Shown piece by piece: positions 39,297 through 48,148 of a stretch of 64,000 bases of DNA. The stretch comes from Peptostreptococcus sp. D1 (GTDB taxonomy: Bacteria; Bacillota; Clostridia; Peptostreptococcales; Peptostreptococcaceae): the NCBI RefSeq assembly GCF_900112955.1, contig NZ_FONP01000004.1, positions 62,001 to 126,000 on the forward strand. Reading direction: 5' to 3'. The notes below the pieces were generated by a model, which had not been told where the DNA came from, did not search any database, and saw only the letters and a list, made by a program, of their open reading frames with translations. How positions within the stretch are numbered: the first letter of the stretch is position 1; each line of letters starts with the position of its first letter. The translations under genes and the position numbers were made by a program.

Positions 39297-39309
39297 CTGG
39301 AGTCACCCC

Positions 39310-39627
39310 CTACTTCTCAAATATTTTTATATTTTTTGGATATTCTTTACTAATTTCCTCTAAAGCAAGTCTCAAATGTCTCAATAGCAATTGTGATTTT
39401 TCAATATCCTTCTCAAACAACTCAAGAATTATATTACCGTCCTCTGCTACTATATTTTTGGGACTGACCTTCAATAGGCTATCTAGAGAGTTAATAACTG
39501 CAACAGAATTGCTTGTAACAGCCGAACAGACAATGTCATATCCAAATTCATCATAACCTGCATGACCTTTTAACTCAAAGCCTATTATCCTCTCTTTTTC
39601 ATCATAATAAAAGATTGCTTTTATCAT
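39310..39627 (-). CDS. prp: Ribosomal-processing cysteine protease Prp
   Basis: 105-residue protease that trims the L27 N-terminus. The catalytic His and Cys are in ELKGHAGYDEFGYDIVCSAVT. It sits between rplU and rpmA. No Shine-Dalgarno is seen before the ATG, which lies 9 nt after the rplU stop, so translation is probably coupled to rplU; this would keep the protease in step with its substrate's operon. Confidence 0.94.
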   Translation of the reverse strand: MIKAIFYYDEKERIIGFELKGHAGYDEFGYDIVCSAVTSNSVAVINSLDSLLKVSPKNIVAEDGNIILELFEKDIEKSQLLLRHLRLALEEISKEYPKNIKIFEK

Positions 39628-39636
39628 ATTATTTTA

Positions 39637-39945
39637 TTAAGCGTTAATCTTTTCAACTACTAGCTTAGTATATAGTTGACGATGACCGTTCTTTCTTCTA
39701 TAGTCTTTTTTTGGCTTATACTTATAAACGATAATTTTCTTATCTTTACCCTGTTCCAAAACCTTAGCCTGAACAGATGCGCCTTCAACTACAGGAGTAC
39801 CTAACTTAAGCTCACCGTTATTAACTGCTAATACTTCGTTTAAAGTTATAACATCACCTTCGTTAGCCTCTAGCTTTTCAACAAAAAGAACATCACCTTC
39901 AGAAACCTTATACTGCTTTCCTCCAGTTTTCACTATAGCGTACAT
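39637..39945 (-). CDS. rplU: 50S ribosomal protein L21
   Basis: 102 residues beginning [18 protein letters not shown] and containing [18 protein letters not shown], both diagnostic for bL21. Strong AAGGAGG SD. First gene of rplU-prp-rpmA behind an L21 leader and a consensus promoter. Confidence 0.97.
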   Translation of the reverse strand: MYAIVKTGGKQYKVSEGDVLFVEKLEANEGDVITLNEVLAVNNGELKLGTPVVEGASVQAKVLEQGKDKKIIVYKYKPKKDYRRKNGHRQLYTKLVVEKINA

Positions 39946-40055
39946 ATATACACCTCCTTGTTCTCAAACTCGCCGGATCAGGTATTTACAATATGTAAAA
40001 TTTTGTGCCAAGCACTACAAAAAGCGTGCAGCTACCTCTACCGTGCGGCATTACC
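39946..40055 (-). ncRNA. L21 leader (ribosomal protein autoregulatory RNA)
   Basis: The minus-strand leader carries the recognised blocks GCACGC, GTAGTGCTTGGCACAA, CCTGATCCGGCGAGTTTGAG and ends at the rplU SD. This is the Firmicutes L21 leader, thought to let L21 regulate its own operon. Confidence 0.85.
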
Positions 40056-40060
40056 TAAAT

Positions 40061-40089
40061 ATTATACTAAATCGACTACCAAGAGTCAA
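40061..40089 (-). promoter_or_regulatory. Sigma-A promoter of rplU operon
   Basis: Minus strand TTGACT (40084-40089), exactly 17 nt, TATAAT (40061-40066), immediately upstream of the L21 leader. Confidence 0.82.
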
Positions 40090-40116
40090 TATATTTCATA
40101 AATAATTTTTGAAAAT

Positions 40117-41058
40117 CTAATAATCTTTTACCGATTCGCTTGATTTTTTCGGTAGCTTGACTTGAGCTGCTACAACTGCAACTGCCATTATTATGCACCC
40201 CAAAAGCTCTCTTCTTGTCAGCATTTCACCTAAAATCAAAACTCCGGCAATTACTGATATCCCCGATTCGGTACTCATAATTAAAGATGAAACAGTTGGC
40301 TGCAAATTCTTTTGAGCCACGATTTGCAACGTAAACCCTATTCCACTTGAAAACAATCCAGTATAAAATATTGCCACACCAGCTGACATTACACCTTGAA
40401 CAGTAACTGTTTCAAAAAATAGCATCGCTATAAGGGAAAGTGTTCCAGATGTTATAAATTGTATCATGGAAAGCTTAATCGCATCTGCCTTTGGTGCAAA
40501 TAAATCTATTGCAATAATCTGAAGTCCAAAGAAAATGGCAGAAAGAAATACAAAAAAATCACCTTTTTCAATAACAAATCCTTCCTTTATTGACAACAGA
40601 TATAATCCAACTGCGGCAATCAATACGCAAAGCCACATTTTGCCATTTACTTTTCTCCCATAAAACATTCCCATAATAGGTACCAATACGATATACATGG
40701 TAGTAATAAAGCCAGCCTTTGATGCTGTTGTGCTCACCATCCCTATCTGCTGTGTGCTCATTGCTAGAAATAATGCTGTTCCAGTAATCAAACCACCAGT
40801 TATAAGTGGCTTGTCTTTATACCATTTATACTTATTTTCCTCATCCACTAATTCTGTCGACCTCCTACCTCTTTGAGAAAAGAAAAAATTCATGGCAAAT
40901 AAAAATAAAATACATATTACACACCTAAAAAAATTAAATGCAAATGGTCCAATATGTTCCATTCCTGTTTTTTGAAATACGAATGCAACTCCCCAGATTA
41001 TAGAAGTGAGCATGAGAAGTGTCGCACCCTTTAGTTCTCTCTTCCTTTGATTATCCAT
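40117..41058 (-). CDS. EamA-family (DMT) transporter
   Basis: 313 residues, ten hydrophobic segments in two EamA repeats (GATLLMLTSIIWGVAFVFQ; LSAIFFGLQIIAIDLFAP). Family members export amino acids and other metabolites; the substrate here is unknown. It lies after leuS in the same direction but is separated by about 270 nt with a terminator-like hairpin, so it is probably its own unit. GGAGG SD before the ATG. Confidence 0.87.
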   Translation of the reverse strand: MDNQRKRELKGATLLMLTSIIWGVAFVFQKTGMEHIGPFAFNFFRCVICILFLFAMNFFFSQRGRRSTELVDEENKYKWYKDKPLITGGLITGTALFLAMSTQQIGMVSTTASKAGFITTMYIVLVPIMGMFYGRKVNGKMWLCVLIAAVGLYLLSIKEGFVIEKGDFFVFLSAIFFGLQIIAIDLFAPKADAIKLSMIQFITSGTLSLIAMLFFETVTVQGVMSAGVAIFYTGLFSSGIGFTLQIVAQKNLQPTVSSLIMSTESGISVIAGVLILGEMLTRRELLGCIIMAVAVVAAQVKLPKKSSESVKDY

Positions 41059-41128
41059 TATAAATCCTCCTACAAAATAACAATTACACCAAAATTAACT
41101 GACGGTAAACAAAGGTGTTTTTTCACAA

Positions 41129-41160
41129 GAAAAAGGGCATCGCATCAGCAATAACCCTTA
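41129..41160 (-). terminator. Terminator downstream of leuS
   Basis: Minus strand GGG-AT-GC pairs with GC-AT-CCC (imperfect, one bulge) and is followed by TTTTTC. About 165 nt after the leuS stop and before the EamA gene. Confidence 0.5.
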
Positions 41161-41324
41161 TAATCATATATAAAATATTCTTTTCAATATAGTTTGCCTA
41201 TATGTTCATGAAAACACTTCCTAGCTTTTCTAAGATACCTTCATTGCTTCCAAGCATCCTACACACCTATATTAACATAGTCTTTCCTATATTTCAATAC
41301 TCTTTCAATATATTTTTTAAATTT

Positions 41325-43745
41325 TTACTTCACAACAATATTTACCAATTTAGAAGGGATTGAAACAATCTTTACTATCGATTTACCTTCAATAAACTCC
41401 TTCACTCTATCATCTGAAAGTGCAGCTGCTTTCATTTCATCTTCGGTAATTTCTACAGGAACCATTATTTTACTTCTGACCTTTCCATTTACCTGAACTA
41501 CTATTTCTATTTCATCCAGCTGTATGGCTGATTCATCATATTTTGGCCAAGAAATATCAAACACGCTTCCCTCTTTACCAATCATTGTCCATAGCTCTTC
41601 ACCAAGATGTGGCGTAAACGGTGCAATTATAACTACAATGGCTTCAAGAGCTTCTTTTAAAACTGCTTCATTTCTATCATCCAGCTCTTTATACTTGTAT
41701 AGCTCGTTGACCAATTCCATCAATGATGCTATTGCCGTATTAAAACCAAATTTAACACTTAAATCCTCAGTAACCTTCTTCATTGTTGAGTTTGTCTTGG
41801 CTCTCATCTCTTGATCCTGCTTATTTAATTCATCAAATTCAACGTCTTTTCCAGCCAAGTAGGACAACTCATCTACTACTCTGTAAACTCTATTTATAAA
41901 TTTAAAGCAACCCTCTACACCTGCATCAGACCAGTCCAAATCTCTTTCAGGTGGTGCAGCAAATAAAATAAACAATCTAGCAGTATCAGCACCAAATTTT
42001 TCTATTATTTCCATTGGAGATATTGTATTACCCTTTGATTTTGACATTTTGCTTCCATCCATCAATACCATACCTTGAGTAAGTAAATTCTGGAACGGTT
42101 CATCGTGTACAGTCCAGCCCATTTTCTTAAATGCCTTTGTAAACCATCTTGCGTACAACAAATGAAGAATTGCGTGTTCAACACCACCAATATACTGGTC
42201 AACAGGCATCCATTTGTTCACTATTTCTGAATCAAATGCCTTTTCCTCATTTTTATTGTCAATATATCTCATAAAGTACCAAGAAGAATCGACAAATGTA
42301 TCCATAGTATCTACTTCTCTTCTCGCTGGCTTTCCACATTTAGGACAAGTGCAGGACTTAAATGACTCTGAGGTTGTAAGTGGAGATTCTCCCCTTCCAG
42401 TAAATTCAACATCTGTTGGTAATAGCACAGGTAAATCAGCATCGTCAACTGGAACTATTCCACAATCATCACAATATACCACAGGTATTGGACAACCCCA
42501 ATATCTCTGTCTAGATATCAGCCAATCTCTCAATCTGTAATTTGTTTTTTTGTTTCCTTTTCCTTCGCGTTCAAGCTTTTCAATAATGCCATCGAAGGCT
42601 TCTTCCTTTGTCATTCCATTAAATTCCTGAGAATTAATCATCTTATCATTTTCGTCGATTACCGGAATAATATCAAAATTATATTTAACAGCAAAATCAT
42701 TATCTCTTTCATCATGAGCAGGTACCCCCATTACAGCTCCAGTACCATAGTCAGCTAATACATAGTTTGCTACCCAGATTGGGATTTCCTTTCCTGTCAA
42801 TGGATTTATCACTACCTTACCAATAAATTCGCCTTCTTTTTCAAGACTCGCAGACTCTCTTTCTATTGAAGATAAAGAGTGAATTTTTGTTAGGAAATTA
42901 TCCAAAATACCCTCATATTCTGTTCCCTTTACCAGCTCTCTGGCAAGCGGAGATTCCGGTGCTACAACCATAAACGTAGCTCCATATATGGTATCAGGTC
43001 TAGTTGTATAAACAGTAATTGTTTCATCGCTATCCTTAATTTCAAAGTCGATAGCTGCTCCATGGCTCTTTCCAATCCAGTTTCTTTGCATCAGCTTAAC
43101 TTTTTCTGGCCAACCATCAAGCTTATCCAAATCCTTCAACAAAGCCTCAGCAAAATCAGTAATTTTAAAATACCACTGCTCTAATTCTTTTTTCTCTACT
43201 AGTGAGTCACATCTTTCACAGCATCCCTGAACAACCTGCTCATTTGCCAAAACAGTCTCACATGAAGGACACCAGTTAACGAAAGAATTCTTTTTATATG
43301 CCAATCCTTCCTTATAGAATTCCAAGAATATTTTCTGAGTCCACTTGTAGTATTCAGGTGTCGATGTCGTTACCTCTCTACCCCAATCATAGCTTAAGCC
43401 AAGTACATTCAACTGCTCTTTCATTTCTTCTATATTAGACATAGTCCAAATATGAGGATGAATTCCATTTTTTATAGCCGCATTTTCTGCAGGTAGTCCA
43501 AATGAATCCCATCCCATTGGATGAAGCACGTTATAGCCTTCCATTTTTTTAAATCTAGCAACAACATCACCTATTGAGTAGTTTCTAACATGTCCCATAT
43601 GAATTTTTCCTGATGGATAAGGAAACATTTCCAAGCAATAGTACTTTGGCTTACTTTCATCTCTTGTATCCATCTCATATTGGTTGTTGTCCTTCCATTT
43701 TGTCTGCCATTTTTTCTCAATTTCTCTAAAATCATATACACTCAT
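41325..43745 (-). CDS. leuS: Leucyl-tRNA synthetase
   Basis: 806-residue class I synthetase: HIGH region [16 protein letters not shown]1 editing domain ([13 protein letters not shown]), zinc-type cysteines ([17 protein letters not shown]), KMSKS as [10 protein letters not shown], and the C-terminal tRNA-binding domain. Expression is controlled by the T-box leader directly upstream. GGAGG SD. Confidence 0.97.
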   Translation of the reverse strand: MSVYDFREIEKKWQTKWKDNNQYEMDTRDESKPKYYCLEMFPYPSGKIHMGHVRNYSIGDVVARFKKMEGYNVLHPMGWDSFGLPAENAAIKNGIHPHIWTMSNIEEMKEQLNVLGLSYDWGREVTTSTPEYYKWTQKIFLEFYKEGLAYKKNSFVNWCPSCETVLANEQVVQGCCERCDSLVEKKELEQWYFKITDFAEALLKDLDKLDGWPEKVKLMQRNWIGKSHGAAIDFEIKDSDETITVYTTRPDTIYGATFMVVAPESPLARELVKGTEYEGILDNFLTKIHSLSSIERESASLEKEGEFIGKVVINPLTGKEIPIWVANYVLADYGTGAVMGVPAHDERDNDFAVKYNFDIIPVIDENDKMINSQEFNGMTKEEAFDGIIEKLEREGKGNKKTNYRLRDWLISRQRYWGCPIPVVYCDDCGIVPVDDADLPVLLPTDVEFTGRGESPLTTSESFKSCTCPKCGKPARREVDTMDTFVDSSWYFMRYIDNKNEEKAFDSEIVNKWMPVDQYIGGVEHAILHLLYARWFTKAFKKMGWTVHDEPFQNLLTQGMVLMDGSKMSKSKGNTISPMEIIEKFGADTARLFILFAAPPERDLDWSDAGVEGCFKFINRVYRVVDELSYLAGKDVEFDELNKQDQEMRAKTNSTMKKVTEDLSVKFGFNTAIASLMELVNELYKYKELDDRNEAVLKEALEAIVVIIAPFTPHLGEELWTMIGKEGSVFDISWPKYDESAIQLDEIEIVVQVNGKVRSKIMVPVEITEDEMKAAALSDDRVKEFIEGKSIVKIVSIPSKLVNIVVK

Positions 43746-43804
43746 ATTTTACCTCCAAAATATTAACTTTGCTCAATTTTTATAAAACAAATAAATAATT
43801 ATCC

Positions 43805-44068
43805 AAATAAAAAACTCGACCCTAAACAATAATTGTCTAGGGACGAGTTATCTCGCGGTACCACCCTAATTAGCCATCCATTAGATAGCTCACTCGGTAA
43901 GCTTTTAAACCAACAACGGTCTATGGTTTTTATATCGACAAGTTCAATGCAGTCCATTGTTATCTCACAGCTACCGATAACTCTCTGAAAAACTTCCTCA
44001 CACCTACTACTCCGATCCATATAAAATAATCATCTTTAATTTTCAGATAATTCATATTTATTTAAATT
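43805..44068 (-). ncRNA. T-box leader of leuS (Leu specifier)
   Basis: The T-box sequence AGGGTGGTACCGCG is at 43854-43867 (minus strand). It is followed by a terminator whose stem begins AACTCG-CCCTA and ends in a T-run (43805-43850). Upstream are the AGTAG motif and Stem I arms. A CTT codon (Leu) at 43940-43942, in the sequence TGAACTTGTCG, is in the position of the specifier loop. Uncharged tRNA-Leu should promote read-through into leuS. Confidence 0.93.
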
Positions 44069-44076
44069 ATTTTCTA

Positions 44077-44105
44077 ATGATATCACACAGTATTTCTGTA
44101 GTCAA
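44077..44105 (-). promoter_or_regulatory. Sigma-A promoter of the leuS T-box transcript
   Basis: Minus strand TTGACT (44100-44105), exactly 17 nt, TATCAT (44077-44082), a few bases before the T-box. Confidence 0.75.
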
Positions 44106-44220
44106 TACTATTTTCAATTTTTTTATTATTTTTTATAATATATATCTAAAAAATTATTTTTATCAAAAACACAGTAGCCTATTATACTAACTCTGTTCTT
44201 CAAAAAAAAACGATAGTAAT

Positions 44221-44562
44221 CTATAGCTCTACATATGGTGCATCTTTCCATAGCTTCTCCAAATTATAGAAGCCTCTGTTTTCTTCATCAAAAATATGAA
44301 CTATAATATCACCATAATCCAAAAGAATCCAATTCTGAGTTTCTCTACCTTCTTTTCCTCTTGGTTCAACACCAATCTCAGTCATTGCAGCTTCAACACT
44401 ATCAGCAATAGCCTTTACCTGTCTACTAGATGAACCAGAAGCTATAATAAAATAATCACATAAGCTTGAAACCTTTCCTACATTTAAAACAGCAATATCC
44501 TGACCCAGCTTATCATCAATAGCATAATAAATCAGCTTAGCCATTTTTTCCACTGTCTCCAT
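44221..44562 (-). CDS. rsfS: Ribosomal silencing factor RsfS
   Basis: 113 residues of the RsfS/Iojap family, which binds L14 and blocks 30S-50S joining. Visible signature: DYFIIASGSSSRQVKAIADSVE and NWILLDYGDIIVHIFDEENRGFYNLEKLW. The start at METVEK has GGAGG upstream; the longer frame overlaps the SD. Follows nadD and yqeK, the usual Firmicutes order. Confidence 0.94.
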   Translation of the reverse strand: METVEKMAKLIYYAIDDKLGQDIAVLNVGKVSSLCDYFIIASGSSSRQVKAIADSVEAAMTEIGVEPRGKEGRETQNWILLDYGDIIVHIFDEENRGFYNLEKLWKDAPYVEL

Positions 44563-44601
44563 ATTTACCTCCATATTCCAATACCACTTACAAAATTCTT
44601 C

Positions 44602-45204
44602 CTAAATAACCACACTATCTCTACCTTTTTCTCTATCTTTAATAAGCTTAACATAGTAATTTCTTGCTTCCACAGTCCTAGTATGCAAAACGGCTTTTTT
44701 ATTCAAAACTACAGATATAGTTCCATCAATTGAATGCACTATTGCCTCTTCTAATTTTCCTCCAAAAGCCAAAGCTCTCACAGCATCAACACCAGGATAA
44801 TCTCTTCCAACCTCTACAACATCAGCAATAAAAATTATCTTCTCCAACAAACCCATAGCAGGTCTACCTGTTGTATGAAATCTGATGGAATTTAGAATTT
44901 CTTCATCGTCGATGCCAAATTCATATTTTGCTATGTACATCCCCAAAATACTATGTGAAAGCGAAGTATTTGTTTTCTCTATATCATCAAGCTCAATTCC
45001 GTATTTATGACAGTATGAATCTACATCCAAAAACTTCACATATTTCGCCACATCATGTAATATTCCAGCTATCTCAGCCTTTTCTCTATCTCCACCGTAA
45101 ATGTCACAAAGCTCCATAGCCGATTTTGCAACATTCATCGAATGAACAATTCTTCTCTCTGGCAAATAATCCTTAAGTTTTTCAATCATCTCTGATTTAT
45201 TCAT
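44602..45204 (-). CDS. yqeK: YqeK-family HD-domain Ap4A hydrolase
   Basis: 200-residue HD phosphohydrolase: HSMNVAKSAMELCDIY, the HD pair in ILHDVAKYV, HSILGMYIA and the FHTTGRPAMG segment. YqeK proteins hydrolyse diadenosine tetraphosphate symmetrically. The start at MNKSEM was chosen because GAGGAG lies 9 nt upstream; this ATG overlaps the last 8 bases of nadD. Confidence 0.91.
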   Translation of the reverse strand: MNKSEMIEKLKDYLPERRIVHSMNVAKSAMELCDIYGGDREKAEIAGILHDVAKYVKFLDVDSYCHKYGIELDDIEKTNTSLSHSILGMYIAKYEFGIDDEEILNSIRFHTTGRPAMGLLEKIIFIADVVEVGRDYPGVDAVRALAFGGKLEEAIVHSIDGTISVVLNKKAVLHTRTVEARNYYVKLIKDREKGRDSVVI

Positions 45205-45892
45205 TACAGCTAACTCCTCGTTTGTATAATCCATATTCATAAATATATTCTTCAACCCTGCTAGGAACAAGGTATTTAACACTTTTATCTGACATCACTC
45301 TGCTTCTTATATATGTGGAAGAAATCTCAAGTGAAGGTACATATACCAAATCCACATCTGCACAGTAATCCTTTCTAAACCTTTCAACATTTTCTTGTGT
45401 CTCCAGAATTCCTATCCCTGGTCTTATGGCTCCTATAAATTTTGCTAGCTTAAAGTTTTCTCTAAAATCCTTCCAGCTCTCAATTTGATTTATCGCATCC
45501 GATCCGGTAATAAAGTACAATTCTTCATTTGGATAGGTTTCCACAATATACCTTAGCGTATCTACCGTGTAGCTTTGCTCCTTTTTATTAATCTCAAAAT
45601 CGGAAACAAAAAAATCGTCATTCTTCATGGCTGACAAGACAACCATATTGTACCTATGGAATTTATCCAAAATAATTTTTTTATGTGGTGGATCACCAGT
45701 TGGAATAAAAACAACCTTGTTCAAATTATACTTGTCCTTAATAAACTCAGCGGTGGCAAGATGAGCATTATGAATAGGATTAAAAGTCCCACCCATTATT
45801 CCCAATTTCATCTTCCTATTTGAACCAATAAAAGACTCCACTTTTTTGCAATTTTTTTCATAAGACAGGTTTAACCTTTCTTGTAAATTCAT
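45197..45892 (-). CDS. nadD: Nicotinate-nucleotide adenylyltransferase
   Basis: Transfers AMP to nicotinate mononucleotide in NAD synthesis. Nucleotidyltransferase motif LGIMGGTFNPIHNAHL and ISSTYIR near the C-terminus are clear. An AAGGG SD stands 9 nt before the first ATG, giving 231 residues with a 27-residue N-terminal extension; the usual start MKLGIMGG has its AGGAAG abutting the ATG. I keep the longer form but the true start is open. Confidence 0.92.
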   Translation of the reverse strand: MNLQERLNLSYEKNCKKVESFIGSNRKMKLGIMGGTFNPIHNAHLATAEFIKDKYNLNKVVFIPTGDPPHKKIILDKFHRYNMVVLSAMKNDDFFVSDFEINKKEQSYTVDTLRYIVETYPNEELYFITGSDAINQIESWKDFRENFKLAKFIGAIRPGIGILETQENVERFRKDYCADVDLVYVPSLEISSTYIRSRVMSDKSVKYLVPSRVEEYIYEYGLYKRGVSCNE

Positions 45893-45962
45893 TTCATTAT
45901 TCCCTTCAGCACATTATATTTATATTATATCATAATTTCTCAAAAAAAATTAATCATTTTAG

Positions 45963-46043
45963 CTATCTCTCATCGACATACAATTTTACAATACAGTAAA
46001 TACCTATCAAAATACTAATTCCTATCAACAATATATTTTTCAT
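45963..46043 (-). CDS. Possible 26-residue membrane peptide
   Basis: A short minus-strand frame between recX and nadD encodes a peptide that starts MKNILLIGISILIGIYCIV and ends KLYVDER. That is one hydrophobic helix with a positive N-terminus and charged C-terminus. AAGGA is 6 nt before the ATG, and TATAAT is about 15 nt before the ATG. Small single-span proteins of this shape are common but I recognise no family. It could be a chance frame. Confidence 0.35.
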   Translation of the reverse strand: MKNILLIGISILIGIYCIVKLYVDER

Positions 46044-46076
46044 AGTCTATCCTTATTATATCAAATAATCTTAAAT

Positions 46077-46712
46077 TTAGCCCTTTAAATGTTTCTCTAA
46101 AACTCTATCAATCGCTGATTTTATGACATCGTAGTCAAAGCCCTTGTAGGCAAGATGCTGAAACATTTTATTTTTAATTTTAATATGTTCTTCTCCTTTT
46201 AGCTTTTTATATTTTTTTTCAGCTAGATATATCGCATTTTCAAGCTCTAATTCCTCATCTATGCTTGACACCGCACTGACTATTTCCTTAGAGGAAATGC
46301 CTTTAGAATACAAATTTTGCTTGATTCTATTTCTTCCCACTCGCTTAACATTCTGACTATCTTTTACCAACATTTTTGCATATTTTTCATCGTCAATAAA
46401 TGAATACGACTTCAAAAATTCTATTACTATGTCAATTGTTTTATCATCAAATGAATCCGACAGCTTTTCAATTATTTTTTTCTCGGACTTATTAGATTTA
46501 CTGAGTAAATCCAATGCTTTTGTTTTTGCTTTCTCAAAGTTATCTGATTTTATAATATCCACAAGCTTCTGTCTGTCGATTTCATCATTGACCTTTAGTT
46601 TCATTTTGTGCACAAGACCTATATCCAATGATATCAAGTATTCCCCATCCACAAACAAATTTGCTCTATTCTTATTCTTTTTTTGAACCTCTATATTTGA
46701 AATCTTCGACAT
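46077..46712 (-). CDS. recX: RecX regulatory protein
   Basis: 211 residues made of three-helix RecX repeats (KALDLLSKSNKSEKKIIEKL; SFIDDEKYAKMLVKDSQNVKRVGRNRI). RecX inhibits RecA filaments. recA is not in the window. The start at MSKISNIEVQ has GAGAGG upstream; ten further residues in frame lack an SD. Divergent from rnz. Confidence 0.88.
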   Translation of the reverse strand: MSKISNIEVQKKNKNRANLFVDGEYLISLDIGLVHKMKLKVNDEIDRQKLVDIIKSDNFEKAKTKALDLLSKSNKSEKKIIEKLSDSFDDKTIDIVIEFLKSYSFIDDEKYAKMLVKDSQNVKRVGRNRIKQNLYSKGISSKEIVSAVSSIDEELELENAIYLAEKKYKKLKGEEHIKIKNKMFQHLAYKGFDYDVIKSAIDRVLEKHLKG

Positions 46713-46925
46713 ATCAAACCTCTCACACAATGAATTTTTCATATAAAATTATATCATAAATAACAAAAATTATCCTTAAATATTATTTTACATTAACAAT
46801 TGTATGAATTATAATGTAAAATAGGATAAATAATTATATAGTAATAAATTATATGCTATAATAATATACCAAGTAATAACAATCAAGTAATAGTATATCG
46901 AGTATTTTAACGAAAGAGGTGTACA

Positions 46926-47846
46926 ATGGTTAATTTAACAATGATTGGTACGGGAGGCAACGTTCCCTCTCACACCAGATTCTGTTCCAGTGTATTACTA
47001 AACTACAAGGGAGTAAAAATATTAATAGATTGTGGTGAAGGAACTCAAATAGCCATGAAAAAATTCAACTGTGGTTTCAAAGGAATAGATCTAATTCTAA
47101 TCAGCCACCTACATGGCGACCATATAAACGGACTATTGGGACTACTTTCAACAATGGGAAACGCCGAAAAAAGATCCCCTCTTACAATAGTTGGACCTCG
47201 TGGAATAAAAGAAGCCATTTATGCAATGATGGTTCTTTGGGAGGGACTGCCCTTCGAACTACGTATAATAGAAAATCCAATTGGTAGCTTTTCTATCGTA
47301 GGAGGCGATGCTTTAAAGGATGTAGAAATAAACACAATCATTCTAGATCATTCTACAGAGTGTATAGGTTATTCACTTTACTTCAATCGAAACCGAAAAT
47401 TCAGTATTGAAAAAGCTGAAGCGAATTCTGTACCTAAATATATTTGGAATCATCTACAAAAAGGGAAAACTTATTATATAAATGATAAATTATATTCACC
47501 TGAGGATGTACTAGAAAATGAAAGAAAAGGTATAAAGCTTAGTTTTATTACCGATACTAGACCAATAGACAGTATTCCTGAGTTCATTTCGGATAGTGAT
47601 TTATTTATTTGCGAAGCGATGTATGGTGACGATATAGATATTTCAAAGGCAGTAAAAAATAAACACATGACATTTAGAGAGGCTGCAAGCCTTGCTTCAA
47701 AAGGAAATGTAAAAAGGCTTTTACTAACTCACTTCTCCCCTTCAATAGATAATCCCAATGACTATAAAAGCAATGCAACGAGCGTGTTTAAGGATAGCGA
47801 GGTTGCAGTCGATGGAATGAGTTTTACAATTTCATATCCAAAGTAA
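46926..47846 (+). CDS. rnz: Ribonuclease Z (tRNA 3'-processing)
   Basis: 306-residue metallo-beta-lactamase fold. The zinc motif SHLHGDHINGL, the N-terminal TMIGTGGNVPSHTRF and LTHFSPS near the end match RNase Z, which cuts 3' trailers from tRNA precursors. Family length is 305-320. GAGGTG SD. A small terminator follows directly. Confidence 0.9.
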   Translation: MVNLTMIGTGGNVPSHTRFCSSVLLNYKGVKILIDCGEGTQIAMKKFNCGFKGIDLILISHLHGDHINGLLGLLSTMGNAEKRSPLTIVGPRGIKEAIYAMMVLWEGLPFELRIIENPIGSFSIVGGDALKDVEINTIILDHSTECIGYSLYFNRNRKFSIEKAEANSVPKYIWNHLQKGKTYYINDKLYSPEDVLENERKGIKLSFITDTRPIDSIPEFISDSDLFICEAMYGDDIDISKAVKNKHMTFREAASLASKGNVKRLLLTHFSPSIDNPNDYKSNATSVFKDSEVAVDGMSFTISYPK

Positions 47847-48148
47847 AAAAGAGATTTATTCTCTTTTTTTTTAATTTTATTAAAAAAAATGATGAAAAAA
47901 ATTAGTTTTATGTTATTATAAGAATAATCAAAATTTTCATTTATTATATTTGCTGATTTAGATCCGATTTCTAATCGGATTTTGTTATTATAGGGAAAAT
48001 GTTAGTTTTATCTCAAACATTTCAATTATTCTGAAGGCACAGAATAATCGCTAATAAATCAACAATTAGAATTTGATTTAAAATATTTTTCACTATAATT
48101 TAATCCAATATAGTTTAATAAACAGAAAATCAGCTATAGGAGGGAAAT
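47847..48148. promoter_or_regulatory. Intergenic region upstream of the hydrogenase operon
   Basis: About 300 nt. The rnz terminator is at 47850-47876 (AAGAG/CTCTT stem plus T-run). A second hairpin at 47962-47985 (ATCCGATT/AATCGGAT, then TTTTG) could attenuate transcription. ATTCTG/CAGAAT forms another short stem near 48030. A possible promoter is TTTGAT, 16 nt, TATAAT at 48073-48100, about 50 nt before the first hydrogenase gene. Confidence 0.45.

Noticed and set aside
41088-41123. ACACC/GGTGT hairpin followed by T-run on the plus strand
   Set aside because: Only 5 bp with a 26-nt loop, and no plus-strand gene lies upstream that would need a terminator.
43799-44020. 73-codon minus-strand frame in front of leuS
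   Set aside because: It lies wholly inside the T-box leader, including the T-box and terminator, and has no relevant homology; it is an RNA element, not a gene.
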